A stretch of DNA of 52,857 nucleotides from Streptomyces alanosinicus (GCF_014650595.1 NZ_BMVG01000047.1:1-52857); one strand, 5' to 3'. Numbered from the stretch's first letter, positions 38,538 through 47,276 are shown. Translations and numbers: made by a program. The notes: generated by a model from the letters alone, not told the origin.

Positions 38538-39887
38538 TCATGCGGGCCGGGCCGGCGTCACGCGGATCAGCTCGGGATCGGAATCGTGCCCGATCCGCAG
38601 GGCCTCCTCGTCGTACTGCTGGCGCACATGGAAGAGGTCCTTGAGCAGATCGGCGGAGGTGATCCGTCGCGTGCTGCGCTGCTCGGCCACTCCGCGCAGC
38701 GGCAGCCGGCCGATGTCCGCCCACCTGAGCCGGCCGTCCGGGCCGATGTAACTGCGGGCCCTGCCCGCGTTGTCAGGGTGCACGCAGTACGGTACGTCGA
38801 GATATCCGCGGCGGAACGCGGCGAGCAGCGCGGTCCCGATGTCGTCGTCGAGTTCGAGCACCGCGTCGACCAGGGTCCTGGCCTCGGCGTAGGTGGGGGA
38901 GTCGCCCAGCACCTGCGAGGTGTCCGGCCGCAGCTCGGTGGTCCGGCGGGCGATCCGGTCGGCGTACTCCAGGGCCAGAACGTTCTCGGCGATCGTGGGG
39001 ATACGGCGGGACTCGGCGACCGTCTTCACGATCAGCCGGTGCGCGCCCGTGCGCACGGCCAGCTCGGCCGCCCGCCCCAGCAGGCGGTGGGCGCCCCGGT
39101 AGGTCTCCGGATACACCCCCATGTAGGCGTAGATGACGATGTGCCAGTTCTCGGTCGGCAGCAGCTCCGCGCAGAGCCGGCGCAGCGCACCTACGGCCTC
39201 CTGGTCCTGGCCCATGTCGGTCTGCTGCGCATAGCTCAGGGAGATCGACCGGATGCCGTGCTGGGCGAAGAACATGGCCTCCAGGAAGCTGATGGCCACC
39301 AGCTGGCTGGGCGGGCACAGCTGGCCCATCATGCAGCCGCCGAACGTCTCCAGATGCGGCTCCACGCCTACGTCCCGCAGCCTGGTGTACAGCTCGCAGC
39401 AGGCCTGCCAGTTGCGCACACCGTCGGCCAGCGGAGTGCGGCCGTAGGGCAGGCAGTAGGAGACGGGGCCGCCCTCGGTGGCGTTCAGCCGGAGCCTGAC
39501 CAGCGACCAGAAGATGTCGATCGGGGTCGCCGAGCCATGCCTGACCTGCACCGGGAACCGGGCGTCGGACACCCCGTCGAGGACGGCCTCGGTGGTCTCC
39601 TGCGGGTGGCTGACGACCGGGTAGCCGTTGAGGCTGATGCCCTCGCGCAACGCCGCCTCGACGGCGTGCAGTTCGCCGACCCGGGTGTAGCTGTCCAACG
39701 TCAGCGTGCCGACCGTGGTGGCATCGGCGTCCTTGGTCGCGATCAGACCCTCGCGCATCGGCCCGGGGTCACCGAAGCCCATGCGCGGCTGGACGACCAG
39801 CCGGCCGGCCGCGGCCTGCCGGCGCACGAACGCGCCGAAGTCCGCGGACCGTCCGAGCTGATCCACCGTCAGCTGCTGCCCGGTCAC
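38538..39887 (-). CDS. glutamate mutase large (epsilon) subunit, VinI-like
   Basis: A 449-residue TIM-barrel subunit of the coenzyme-B12 glutamate mutase, which turns L-glutamate into (2S,3S)-3-methylaspartate. The start PRMGFGDPGPMREGL, the middle GTLTLDSYTRVGE and GGCMMGQLCPPSQLVAISFL, and the length are typical of the MutE family. ATG 39887 overlaps the stop of the small subunit gene by four bases, so the two are made together. In vicenistatin-type macrolactam pathways (VinH/VinI) this is the first step of making the 3-aminoisobutyrate starter. Clustering with the decarboxylase and ligase genes supports the same role here. Confidence 0.93.
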   Translation of the reverse strand: MTGQQLTVDQLGRSADFGAFVRRQAAAGRLVVQPRMGFGDPGPMREGLIATKDADATTVGTLTLDSYTRVGELHAVEAALREGISLNGYPVVSHPQETTEAVLDGVSDARFPVQVRHGSATPIDIFWSLVRLRLNATEGGPVSYCLPYGRTPLADGVRNWQACCELYTRLRDVGVEPHLETFGGCMMGQLCPPSQLVAISFLEAMFFAQHGIRSISLSYAQQTDMGQDQEAVGALRRLCAELLPTENWHIVIYAYMGVYPETYRGAHRLLGRAAELAVRTGAHRLIVKTVAESRRIPTIAENVLALEYADRIARRTTELRPDTSQVLGDSPTYAEARTLVDAVLELDDDIGTALLAAFRRGYLDVPYCVHPDNAGRARSYIGPDGRLRWADIGRLPLRGVAEQRSTRRITSADLLKDLFHVRQQYDEEALRIGHDSDPELIRVTPARPA

Positions 39888-40381
39888 CGGCGCACCCCGT
39901 CCGCGGTCTCCAGCAGCCGCTCGTTCGGCTGCATGGCGGACAGGAAACCGCGGAAGGCGGTCACCGGGTCATGGGCGTCCTCGAAGACGGCGTCGAACCC
40001 GGCGGCCGTCAGTTCCGCCACCCGGCGGGCCCCGTCCTCGTCGGTGCCCAGCTTCCCGCCGATCACGATCGGGGTGGCCGCCAGCGGGGCCAGCGCCCTG
40101 AGCTGATGGATGACACGCATGCCGTCCTGATAGCCATGGCCGTTGACACTGCTGATGACGACCATGTCCGGGTCCAGCGCATGGCACTGGGCCACCAGCA
40201 GGTCGTCCGGGACACACGGCCCCAGATTGACCACCCGGTAGCCGCACTCCTCGATCAGCAGCTGCAGGAAGACCAGGTTCCAGGTGTGCGAGTCGGAGGC
40301 CAGTGAGGTCACGATCACCGTGCCCTTCGACCAGTCGGCCTCCGCGCCGCCGGCCGACGCGGGCGACTGATCCCCGCTCAC
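39884..40381 (-). CDS. glutamate mutase small (sigma, B12-binding) subunit, VinH-like
   Basis: A 165-residue cobalamin-binding Rossmann domain. The lower axial ligand is His32 in SDSHTWN, a DxHxxG motif in which the last Gly is Asn; VVISSVNGHG and IVIGGKLG are the other B12 contacts. It joins the epsilon subunit to form active mutase. The N-terminal 18 residues are an extra Ser/Ala-rich tail. ATG 40381 overlaps the decarboxylase stop and its TGA overlaps the epsilon start, so three genes are tightly coupled. The Asn for Gly change appears, from memory, in other actinobacterial pathway mutases and is not taken as inactivating. Confidence 0.92.
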   Translation of the reverse strand: MSGDQSPASAGGAEADWSKGTVIVTSLASDSHTWNLVFLQLLIEECGYRVVNLGPCVPDDLLVAQCHALDPDMVVISSVNGHGYQDGMRVIHQLRALAPLAATPIVIGGKLGTDEDGARRVAELTAAGFDAVFEDAHDPVTAFRGFLSAMQPNERLLETADGVRR

Positions 40382-41628
40382 CGCTCGACCCCGTCCCGTA
40401 CGGCCTTGCGCACATGCTCGATACGGCTGACGGAGACCACCTCGCCGCCGCCCACGACGACCTCGACCGGCGCGGGCCGCCCCAGGAACATCAGCAGGCT
40501 GGACGTCGGACCGTACGCCCCCGTGTTGGGGATGGACACCAGATCGCCGGTACGCAGCCCGGCGGGCAGCTCGATCTGCCGCCCCAGCACATCACCCGGC
40601 GTGCACAGCGGCCCGACCAGGCTCGCCTTCTCCGTCTCGTCGTCGGCCGGCACATGCACCGTCACCGGCATCAGCCGGCCCAGGCCGGACATGCCGCCGA
40701 AGGTGTTGATCCCGGCGTCGGCGATCACGAACTTCTTGCCGCGGCTGACCTTCACATTGGTCACCCGGGTGACCAGGGTGCCGCTGTCGCCGGACAGATA
40801 CCGCCCGGACTCCACGGCCAGCCTGGGTGTGCCCTCCCGCCAGCGCGGGAAGTGCACGTCCAGCGCCGCCTCCAGCTCGCCGCGCAGCTTCGGATAGACG
40901 TGCCGGCCGCCTTCCTGCGCGTACGGCACGGAGAAGCCGCCGCCGATGTCCAGCAGCTGAAGCTCCACCCCCAGGTCCTCCTGGATGGCGGCGGCCACCG
41001 CGAGCGTGTGGGTCAGCTCGCCGATCAGCGCGTCCTCGTCCTTGGCGTTGCTCTGCGAGAACAGATGCAGACCGACGACCCGGGTGCCGGGCACCGAGCG
41101 CAGCTTCGGCGCGAGCTCCGCGACCGTCTCGCTGTCGATGCCGAACTGGGTGGGGGCGCCGGTCATCCGGATGCTGGTGGTGGCGCTGGCCGTCGCGCTG
41201 TTGATGCGCAGCAGACAGTCCACGACCGTACGGTGGGCGAGGGAGGCCTCGCCGATGTGCTCCAGGTCGCTGAGGGACTCCGCGGAGAACGTGCGCACAC
41301 CGCGGCCCACGGCCTCGGTCAGCTCGTCCGGGGTCTTGCCCGGCCCCGTGTACAGGATGTCGGCGCCGGAGTAGCCCGCTTCGAGCGCGGACGCCAGCTC
41401 GCCGGTGGAGCTGATCTCGGCCTTGCAGACCGGGCCGTCGCCGGTGCGCAGGGCGCGCACGAGATCGACGTGCGGGTTGGCCTTGAAGGCGTAGAAGACC
41501 TCGAAGCCCTCCGGCAGCCAGCGGAACAGATCCTCGCGGGCCGCCCGGGCCCGGTCGAGGTCGTACACGTACAACGGGGTGCCGTAGCGGCGCGCCAGCT
41601 CCGTCGCCGTGATGGACTGGGGGTTCAT
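40378..41628 (-). CDS. PLP-dependent decarboxylase, VinO-like (3-methylaspartyl-ACP decarboxylase)
   Basis: A 416-residue fold-type III (alanine-racemase-like barrel) decarboxylase of the diaminopimelate/ornithine decarboxylase group. PLP binds Lys49 in FYAFKANPH; the phosphate-binding glycines are in LLDIGGGFSVPY and the partner-subunit cysteine is in GPLCTPGDVLG. In vicenistatin biosynthesis VinO removes the alpha-carboxylate of 3-methylaspartyl-ACP to give 3-aminoisobutyryl-ACP; the tight linkage to mutase and ligase genes predicts the same reaction. ATG 41628 overlaps the ligase stop by four bases. A free-amino-acid decarboxylase is the alternative. Confidence 0.92.
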   Translation of the reverse strand: MNPQSITATELARRYGTPLYVYDLDRARAAREDLFRWLPEGFEVFYAFKANPHVDLVRALRTGDGPVCKAEISSTGELASALEAGYSGADILYTGPGKTPDELTEAVGRGVRTFSAESLSDLEHIGEASLAHRTVVDCLLRINSATASATTSIRMTGAPTQFGIDSETVAELAPKLRSVPGTRVVGLHLFSQSNAKDEDALIGELTHTLAVAAAIQEDLGVELQLLDIGGGFSVPYAQEGGRHVYPKLRGELEAALDVHFPRWREGTPRLAVESGRYLSGDSGTLVTRVTNVKVSRGKKFVIADAGINTFGGMSGLGRLMPVTVHVPADDETEKASLVGPLCTPGDVLGRQIELPAGLRTGDLVSIPNTGAYGPTSSLLMFLGRPAPVEVVVGGGEVVSVSRIEHVRKAVRDGVER

Positions 41629-43187
41629 TCGCCGCTCCCGTCGAGCATCCGGGCCAGTTCCTTGCGTGCGTTCTTGCCGTGCTGGGTCAGCGGGAAGTCG
41701 CTGAGCACCCGGCAGATCCCGGGCACCTTTGCGGGCTCCAGACGCCGGCTCAGTTCCTTCAAGACGGTGCGCGGCGGCAGGTCGCACTCCACGAACAGCG
41801 CCAGGTCGTGCTTGTCGCTCGGCGGCAGCGCCGCGGCCGCGCGCACGCCGGGGATGTCCATGGCGGCGCTCTCGATCTCGACGGTGCTCATACGGAAGCC
41901 CTTCCGCTTGAACATGTCGTCGCGGCGGCCCTCGAAGTGCAGATAGCCGTCGGCGTCCAGGCTGCCGTAGTCACCGGTGTGCAGCCGCAGTTCGCCGGTG
42001 TCGGGGTCCTGGCGGAACGACTTGGCGGTCTGCTCGGGGTTCTTCCAGTAGCCCGGCATGACGTGCGGTCCCACGGCGACGATCTCCCCGCTGTCCCCGG
42101 TGGGCACCGGCCGGCCCTCCGGGTCCAGGATCAGCACCCGGGTGCCGGGCAGCGGCAGTCCGACCGCGCCCGGGCGCTCGGCGTCCTCCTGCGGCGGCAT
42201 CACGGTGATCCGCTTGGCCTCGGTCTGCCCGTACTGACGGACCACGCGTACACCGGGGAAGTGCGTGCGCAGCGCGTCGATGGTGGCCTGGGGCAGGGCG
42301 GCACCCGTGTTGGTGAACAGCCGCACCGGCGCCTGGGGCTGGGCCTCGCGCTCGGCCAGGGTGATGATCATCGTGGCGAGGGAGGGGACCAGGGGCACGA
42401 CCGTCGCGCCCGTCTCCCGCATCCGGCGCAGCAGCAGCAGATCGGAGTCGCGGTCGGCGAGGATGATCTCGCAGCGCGCGATGCAGGTCATCAGGACCTT
42501 GTACAGGCCGTAGTCCCAGGACATCGGGAAGCGGCAGAAGACGACGTCGTCGGCGCGGTAGCCGAGCACCTGCACCAGCGCCCGGGAGGCGAACGTCACC
42601 TGGGCGTGCGGGCAGATGACGGCCTTGGGCGCGGCCGTCGAACCGGAGGTGTAGACCAAGGTGGCCACGTCGTCGGGGCGTACCTCCTGCGTCCCGGACT
42701 CGGCGGGACGGCCGCGCAGTTCCTCGACCTCGGGCCACAGATTGGCGATCAGCAGCGGGTTCGTACCCGCCTCGGTGAGCCGGTCCGCGGTCGTCTCGTC
42801 GCCGATGACCAGCACCGGCTCGGCGTTGGCGACGACCTGCCGGAGATGGAAGGTCTTCATGGCCGGATTGAGCGGCACGAACACCGCTCCGGCGCGGCTG
42901 GCGCCGTAGAACAGGGCTGCCAGTTCCCGTGTGGTGGGCAGCTGCAGCAGTACCCGGTCGCCGCGGCGCACGCCGCGGGCCCGCAGCCAGGCGGCGACGG
43001 CCCGGCTGTGCTCGTCCAGCTCCCGGTACGTCCAGCCGCCGGCGGAGTCCCGGATCGCGGGGGCGTCCGGCGCCTCGGCGACCGCCTCGTCGAGGAGTCC
43101 GTGAACCAGACCGCCGAGTTCATACCGGGCAGCCGGCCCGGCACTGGTGTCGGAGTCTTCCCTTGTCGAATACGAGTGGCTGACCAA
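41625..43187 (-). CDS. beta-amino-acid-ACP ligase (adenylating enzyme), VinN-like
   Basis: A 520-residue stand-alone adenylation enzyme. Core motifs are LVYTSGSTAAPKA (phosphate loop, about 178-189), RQYGQTEAKRIT, LHTGDYG and the C-terminal lysine in QHGKNARKELAR. The pocket region CRFPMSWDYGLYK places Asp225 where the beta-amino-acid ligases keep an aspartate that holds the amino group. It should activate 3-methylaspartate and load it onto the small ACP. TTG 43187 is chosen as start because AGGCGGGG precedes it and no ATG or GTG is better placed. It heads the minus-strand starter operon; GTTAGGGG lies about 100 bases upstream on its coding strand. Confidence 0.9.
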   Translation of the reverse strand: MVSHSYSTREDSDTSAGPAARYELGGLVHGLLDEAVAEAPDAPAIRDSAGGWTYRELDEHSRAVAAWLRARGVRRGDRVLLQLPTTRELAALFYGASRAGAVFVPLNPAMKTFHLRQVVANAEPVLVIGDETTADRLTEAGTNPLLIANLWPEVEELRGRPAESGTQEVRPDDVATLVYTSGSTAAPKAVICPHAQVTFASRALVQVLGYRADDVVFCRFPMSWDYGLYKVLMTCIARCEIILADRDSDLLLLRRMRETGATVVPLVPSLATMIITLAEREAQPQAPVRLFTNTGAALPQATIDALRTHFPGVRVVRQYGQTEAKRITVMPPQEDAERPGAVGLPLPGTRVLILDPEGRPVPTGDSGEIVAVGPHVMPGYWKNPEQTAKSFRQDPDTGELRLHTGDYGSLDADGYLHFEGRRDDMFKRKGFRMSTVEIESAAMDIPGVRAAAALPPSDKHDLALFVECDLPPRTVLKELSRRLEPAKVPGICRVLSDFPLTQHGKNARKELARMLDGSGE

Positions 43188-43285
43188 CGTCGCACCCCGC
43201 CTATGAGTTGTGGCTCGGTTCGCCGAATGCGTTGGGAGTCGTGAACCTCGTTGGCCACGGTATGGGTGGTGCCGCACCGGTCAAA

Positions 43286-43293
43286 CCCCTAAC
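43286..43293 (-). promoter_or_regulatory. GTTAGGGG box before the beta-amino-acid ligase operon
   Basis: Reads GTTAGGGGTTTGACC toward the ligase gene, about 100 bases before its start. The TTGACC that follows could be a -35 box. The octamer is shared with LAL 1 and the divergent operon. Confidence 0.5.
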
Positions 43294-43515
43294 TTCCCCT
43301 GCAGGAAGGCATTCCCAGGTGTTTTCCAGACCATTACGGCGCCGTCCTCGCGTCCTTCTGGAGTTCCACTCGAAAAGGACCCCCAAAAGCTCTCCTCCAC
43401 GCCATTCAAGCCGGGTGCCTCAGCCCACCTCCACCGCCTCCACCAGCTGGCCCCCCTGAACAACCCCTGAATCAACGCCACCCGGACGATCCCCGGACGG
43501 CGAGAACAAGGGGTG

Positions 43516-43523
43516 GTTAGGGG
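43516..43523 (+). promoter_or_regulatory. GTTAGGGG box before the acyltransferase operon
   Basis: AAGGGGTGGTTAGGGGC spans 43508-43524; the octamer ends 37 bases before the start codon. With the LAL 1 copy (GGTTAGGGGTGG on its coding strand) the match extends to GGTTAGGGG. Confidence 0.5.
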
Positions 43524-43560
43524 CTATTCGCCGCCTGCGTCGCAGCCCACACTGAACCAC

Positions 43561-44508
43561 ATGAAGACCGAGCACCGGACGAAAACCGCGTTGGTATTCC
43601 CCGGAATGGGACCAGCACCCTTCGCCGAGGTCGGCAAGTTCATGCTTGTCAACCCCTTCGCCCGGGAACTGGTGGCGGAAGCCGATGAAACCCTCGGTCA
43701 TTCCCTGTTCCGCGCCTTCCGGGCGGCCGAGGGCGACTACTCCGTGCCCGCCCAGGTCGCGTTCTTCGTGAACTGCCTGGCCCTCGCCCGGTGGGCGGAG
43801 GCGGAATTCGGCCTCGACCCCTCCTACGTCATCGGCCCCAGCTTCGGCGGCAAGGCGACCGCCGTACACTCCGGATCCCTGTCCTTCGCCGACGGGGTGC
43901 GGCTGACCGAGCGGTTCGCCCGCTGCCTCGACGCCTACTTCGCCGAGGACTACCCGGAGCAGGTCGCCACCCAGTCCTTCGCCCGCACCCCGCGCGCCCT
44001 GCTCGACGAGATCCTCGCCGAACTCGACGGCGACGACGAGTGGTACGACATCACCTGCACGCTCGACGAGGACTTCCGCATGCTCACGCTGCGCGCCTCC
44101 CGCATCGAATGGCTCCAGCAGCGACTGCGGGCCGCCGGCGGGATGCCGCTCTACGTCATGCGGCCGCCGATGCACTCCATCGCCTTCGCCGGACTGCGCG
44201 CACGGGCCGCACAGGAGGTCATGGCCGGCCTGGAGTTCCACGACCCCGTCCTGCCCGTCGTCTCCGACCAGGACGGCTCCGTGCTGACCGGCGGGGAGCA
44301 GATACGCGACCTGCTGCTCGACTGCTGCGTCCGCGCCGTCGAATGGCCGACCGCGCTGGACGCACTGCGCTCCAGGGAGGTCGGCACGCTCCTGGTCGCC
44401 GGCCAGGACGCGCTGTTCGGCCGGGTGGGCGCCGCGACGAAGAACTTCAAGGTCGTACCCGCCAACCCGCGCCTGGCCCTGCGCCCCCGCCGTACGGCAG
44501 CGGCCTGA
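43561..44508 (+). CDS. ACP acyltransferase, VinK-like
   Basis: A 315-residue discrete acyltransferase of the malonyl-transferase fold. The nucleophile is Ser94 in VIGPSFGGKAT and the base is His205 in RPPMHSIAF; the start TALVFPGMGPAP is the family's N-terminal signature. In vicenistatin-type pathways VinK moves the protected dipeptidyl starter from the small ACP to the loading ACP of the PKS. The GPSFGG elbow in place of GHSxG and the length both resemble that group. ATG 43561 is preferred over an upstream GTG. It is followed after 37 bases by the amino-acid ligase gene on the same strand. Confidence 0.88.
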   Translation: MKTEHRTKTALVFPGMGPAPFAEVGKFMLVNPFARELVAEADETLGHSLFRAFRAAEGDYSVPAQVAFFVNCLALARWAEAEFGLDPSYVIGPSFGGKATAVHSGSLSFADGVRLTERFARCLDAYFAEDYPEQVATQSFARTPRALLDEILAELDGDDEWYDITCTLDEDFRMLTLRASRIEWLQQRLRAAGGMPLYVMRPPMHSIAFAGLRARAAQEVMAGLEFHDPVLPVVSDQDGSVLTGGEQIRDLLLDCCVRAVEWPTALDALRSREVGTLLVAGQDALFGRVGAATKNFKVVPANPRLALRPRRTAAA

Positions 44509-44545
44509 ACCGCCAAAGCATCGGGCGCGCCCCTTCGGAGGAACC

Positions 44546-46054
44546 ATGACCCAGCACGACTCCTGCGGCCTGTTCGAACGCTTCCTGCGCGGACTCGACC
44601 AGAGCGCGGACCGGCCCGCGCTGCGGCTCGGCGGTGACACCCTCACCTACCGTGAACTGCACGAACAGGCCCTGACCTGGGCGGGCTCGCTCGGTGACGC
44701 CAAGGTCGTCGGCGTCCTGGCGGGCAAGACCCCCACGGCGTACGCCGGCATCCTCGGCGCCCTGTGCGCGGGCGCCACCGTCGTCCCGCTGCACCCCGAC
44801 TTCCCGGCCGCCCGCACCCGGCACATGCTGGAACTCTCCGGCGCCACCGCCGTCATCGCCGACGAACGCGGCCGCGCCGTCCTTGCGTCCCTCGGCGACG
44901 GCGCCCCGCCGGTGATCGAGCCCCGCCCCGACCGCGCGCTCACCCGGCCCCGCCCGGTCGGCCCCGACGACACCGCCTACATGCTGTTCACCTCCGGCTC
45001 CACCGGCCGCCCCAAGGGCGTGCCCATCAGCCACGGCAGCACCCACCACTACTTCCGGCTCCTCGACGCCCGCTACGGCTTCGCGCCCACCGATGTCTTC
45101 ACCCAGACCTTCGACCTGAACTTCGACTGCGCGATGTTCGACCTGTTCTGCGCCTGGGGCTCCGGCGCCACCGTGGACGTCACCCCGCAGACCGCCTACC
45201 TGGACCTGCCGTCGTACCTCTCCCAGCACGGCATCACGGTCTGGTTCGCCACCCCCAGCGCGATCTCCCTGGTCCGCCGCATGGGCGGCCTCACCCCGGG
45301 CGCGCTGCCCGGACTGCGCTGGAGCTTCTTCGCCGGCGAGGCGCTGCGCTGCCACGACGCGACCGACTGGCAGACCGCCGCCCCCGCCTCCACCCTGGAG
45401 AACATCTACGGACCGACGGAACTCACGGTCACCATCACCGGTCACCGCTGGGACCCCGCCGGCTCCCCCGAACGCGCGGTGAACGGCCTGGTCCCCATCG
45501 GCCGGGTGCACGCCGACCACGATCACGTCCTGGTCGACGAACAGGACCGGGAGACTCCCGTCGAGGGCGAACTCCTCATCACCGGCCCGCAGATGTCCGT
45601 CGGCTACCTCGACCCGTCCGACGACGAAGGCCGGTTCGTCGAGCGCGACGGACGCCGCTGGTACCGCACGGGCGACCGGGTACGCCGGCTGCCCGACGGC
45701 GAACTGGTCTATCTGGGCCGCCTCGACTCCCAGGTGCAGGTCCAGGGCTGGCGGGTCGAACTGGCCGAGGTGGAACACGAGTTGCGCACCTGCGACGGCG
45801 TCCAGGACGCCGTCGCCGTAGGCGCGGCCACCGCCTCCGGCACGGAACTCGTCGTCTACTACACCGGCGAGCCCCGCCCCGCCGCCCACCTCGCCCAGGC
45901 CCTGCGCGAACTGCTCCCCAAGGGCATGCTGCCCCGCCGCTTCGAACACCTCCCGGAATTCCCCCTGAACTCCAACCGCAAGGTCGACCGCAAGGAACTG
46001 ACCCGCCGGGCAGAGGAACTCCTGACCCGCCGCCGGGAGGGCGCGGCGGTCTGA
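44546..46054 (+). CDS. amino-acid-ACP ligase, VinM-like (N-terminal capping)
   Basis: A 502-residue NRPS-type adenylation enzyme without a carrier domain. Motifs are LFTSGSTGRPKGVPISHG, IYGPTELTVTI, YRTGDRV and NSNRKVDRKELTRR. VinM-type enzymes join an amino acid (alanine in vicenistatin) to the amino group of the beta-aminoacyl-ACP, protecting it until the chain is finished. The position beside the VinK-like gene supports this. ATG 44546 follows GGAGG. An aminopeptidase that would remove the cap (VinJ type, proline iminopeptidase family) is not found in the window and may lie outside it. Confidence 0.87.
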   Translation: MTQHDSCGLFERFLRGLDQSADRPALRLGGDTLTYRELHEQALTWAGSLGDAKVVGVLAGKTPTAYAGILGALCAGATVVPLHPDFPAARTRHMLELSGATAVIADERGRAVLASLGDGAPPVIEPRPDRALTRPRPVGPDDTAYMLFTSGSTGRPKGVPISHGSTHHYFRLLDARYGFAPTDVFTQTFDLNFDCAMFDLFCAWGSGATVDVTPQTAYLDLPSYLSQHGITVWFATPSAISLVRRMGGLTPGALPGLRWSFFAGEALRCHDATDWQTAAPASTLENIYGPTELTVTITGHRWDPAGSPERAVNGLVPIGRVHADHDHVLVDEQDRETPVEGELLITGPQMSVGYLDPSDDEGRFVERDGRRWYRTGDRVRRLPDGELVYLGRLDSQVQVQGWRVELAEVEHELRTCDGVQDAVAVGAATASGTELVVYYTGEPRPAAHLAQALRELLPKGMLPRRFEHLPEFPLNSNRKVDRKELTRRAEELLTRRREGAAV

Positions 46055-46069
46055 CCGACCCCTACACGC

Positions 46070-46104
46070 ACGGCCCGGCCGCCTGATCAAGGGGGCCGGG
46101 CCGT
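46070..46104 (+). terminator. terminator after the VinM-like gene
   Basis: ACGGCCCGGCC (46070-46080) and GGCCGGGCCGT (46094-46104) pair perfectly across 13 bases, 16 bases after the stop codon, followed by TGCCATTGCC. Confidence 0.75.
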
Positions 46105-46202
46105 TGCCATTGCCTTGCCTGCCCGCCTCCCATGCCGCCTCAGGAGGCCATGCAAGGGCCCGCCCTGGACCGGCTCCTGTGGCCGACGGGGGCTTCGCCG
46201 TG

Positions 46203-46589
46203 TCACCAGGAATCCCTGTGGGCCCGGTGCCGGTTGGGAGACGGTTCGATCACCGTGTCCGGATCGAAGCGGGCCGCCCTGCACGCCATGCGGGTCGTGT
46301 TGCGGTCGGCGCGCCGGTACTTGCGGACGTACACGGGAAGGGAACCGTCACGCCAGGCGCAGCAGTACGCGTACACCTCGAAGGCGCGGCGGACTTTCCG
46401 CGGCTGGGGCCGACGCCCCTCCTCTTCGGCGTCGCGCAGCTCGCGGGTGGTGTATCGCAGGTCGTACAGTTCGACGCTGCGCAGGAGGCCGTTGAAGCTG
46501 CGCCAGGACCAGGGCCACTCGGCCTGGGCACGGATCTTCTTCTCGTAACGGGTCTGCTTGTAGGGGATGTGGTGGGCGGTACGGGACAC
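46203..46589 (-). CDS. hypothetical basic protein
   Basis: A 128-residue, Arg- and Tyr-rich protein (predicted strongly basic) with no membrane part and no family I recognise. The segment IPYKQTRYEKKIRAQAEWPW and a later AYCCAWRDG stand out. GTG 46589 is supported by GGAGG four bases upstream, and a perfect 18-bp inverted repeat overlaps that ribosome site. The composition suggests nucleic-acid binding, perhaps from a mobile element, but that is a guess. It starts the second accessory block after the polyketide starter genes. Confidence 0.6.
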   Translation of the reverse strand: MSRTAHHIPYKQTRYEKKIRAQAEWPWSWRSFNGLLRSVELYDLRYTTRELRDAEEEGRRPQPRKVRRAFEVYAYCCAWRDGSLPVYVRKYRRADRNTTRMACRAARFDPDTVIEPSPNRHRAHRDSW

Positions 46590-46595
46590 GAAACC

Positions 46596-46634
46596 TCCAG
46601 TAGCTCCCCAGGAGGGTCCTGGGGAGCTACTGGA
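46596..46634. promoter_or_regulatory. perfect 18-bp inverted repeat overlapping a ribosome site
   Basis: TCCAGTAGCTCCCCAGGA (46596-46613) and its exact complement (46617-46634) are separated by GGG. The left end covers part of the GGAGG (46594-46598 on the minus strand) of the downstream gene starting at 46589. It may be an operator or an mRNA hairpin limiting translation. Confidence 0.65.
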
Positions 46635-46868
46635 AGCCGGAAGGGTAGGTCACGGATGGATTATGTCCTGGTGGCAGCCGGGGGCTTCGTGATTTTCCGG
46701 TCCCGTGTGCAGGCGCCCCAGGGCGGTGTCACGCCTGCCGCGACAGAGGAGTACGCGGCAGGACTGATGGGGCTGACGGACACACTACTGTCTGACCCCC
46801 GGGCACTTTTTCCGTGCGTATTCGGCCGGTGAGATCGGCCGACTCATGACCAGGAGCCCCGTCGCACC

Positions 46869-47219
46869 ATGAGCCAGGCACCCACCCCCGTCCGCGAACT
46901 CAACCTCTACCGGCGGTACTTCGACCTCGTCGCGGCGGGGACGAAGACGATCGAAGTGCGGGTGAAATACCCCCACCTCGAAGACCTGGCCGCAGGCCAG
47001 CTGATCCGCTTCCGGATCAAGGGCACCGACGAGAGCTGTGACGTCCTGGTGAAGCGCGTCACCGCCTACGACAGCTTCGAAGCCCTCCTCGACGGGGAGG
47101 ACCCGGCCCGCGTCAACTCCACGGCGTCTCGCGAGGAACAGCTGCGCAATATCCGGGAGATCTACGGTCCGGAGAAGGAAGCGCTCGGGGTCCTCGCGAT
47201 CGAGATCGAACGAGTCTGA
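46869..47219 (+). CDS. ASCH-domain protein
   Basis: A 116-residue single ASCH domain, a PUA-like fold thought to bind RNA or nucleotides. The start REL.LYRRYFDLVAAGTKTIEVRV with the core IRFRIKGTDESCDVLVKRV and the ending EALGVLAIEIERV match the family (EVR motif and G-K-T before it). ATG 46869 is followed directly by family sequence. Proteins of this type are common small accessory genes in Streptomyces; no pathway role is indicated. A hairpin terminator follows. Confidence 0.88.
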   Translation: MSQAPTPVRELNLYRRYFDLVAAGTKTIEVRVKYPHLEDLAAGQLIRFRIKGTDESCDVLVKRVTAYDSFEALLDGEDPARVNSTASREEQLRNIREIYGPEKEALGVLAIEIERV

Positions 47220-47276
47220 TACACCACGAAGCCTCTGTCCTCAGCACGGGCGGGGCTCTCGACAGCTCGGCCACAC

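Larger units (their letters stand above)
43188..43560. other. 373-base divergent promoter region of the starter cassette
   Basis: No supported gene. It separates the minus-strand ligase-decarboxylase-mutase operon from the plus-strand acyltransferase-ligase operon. CCCCTAAC at 43286-43293 and GTTAGGGG at 43516-43523 are the same octamer in opposite orientation, each on the coding strand of the gene it precedes. Confidence 0.65.

Noticed and set aside
46656..46832. Short frame starting MDYVLVAAGG on the plus strand
   Set aside because: No ribosome site, no family-like sequence, and it ends in the probable promoter of the ASCH gene.
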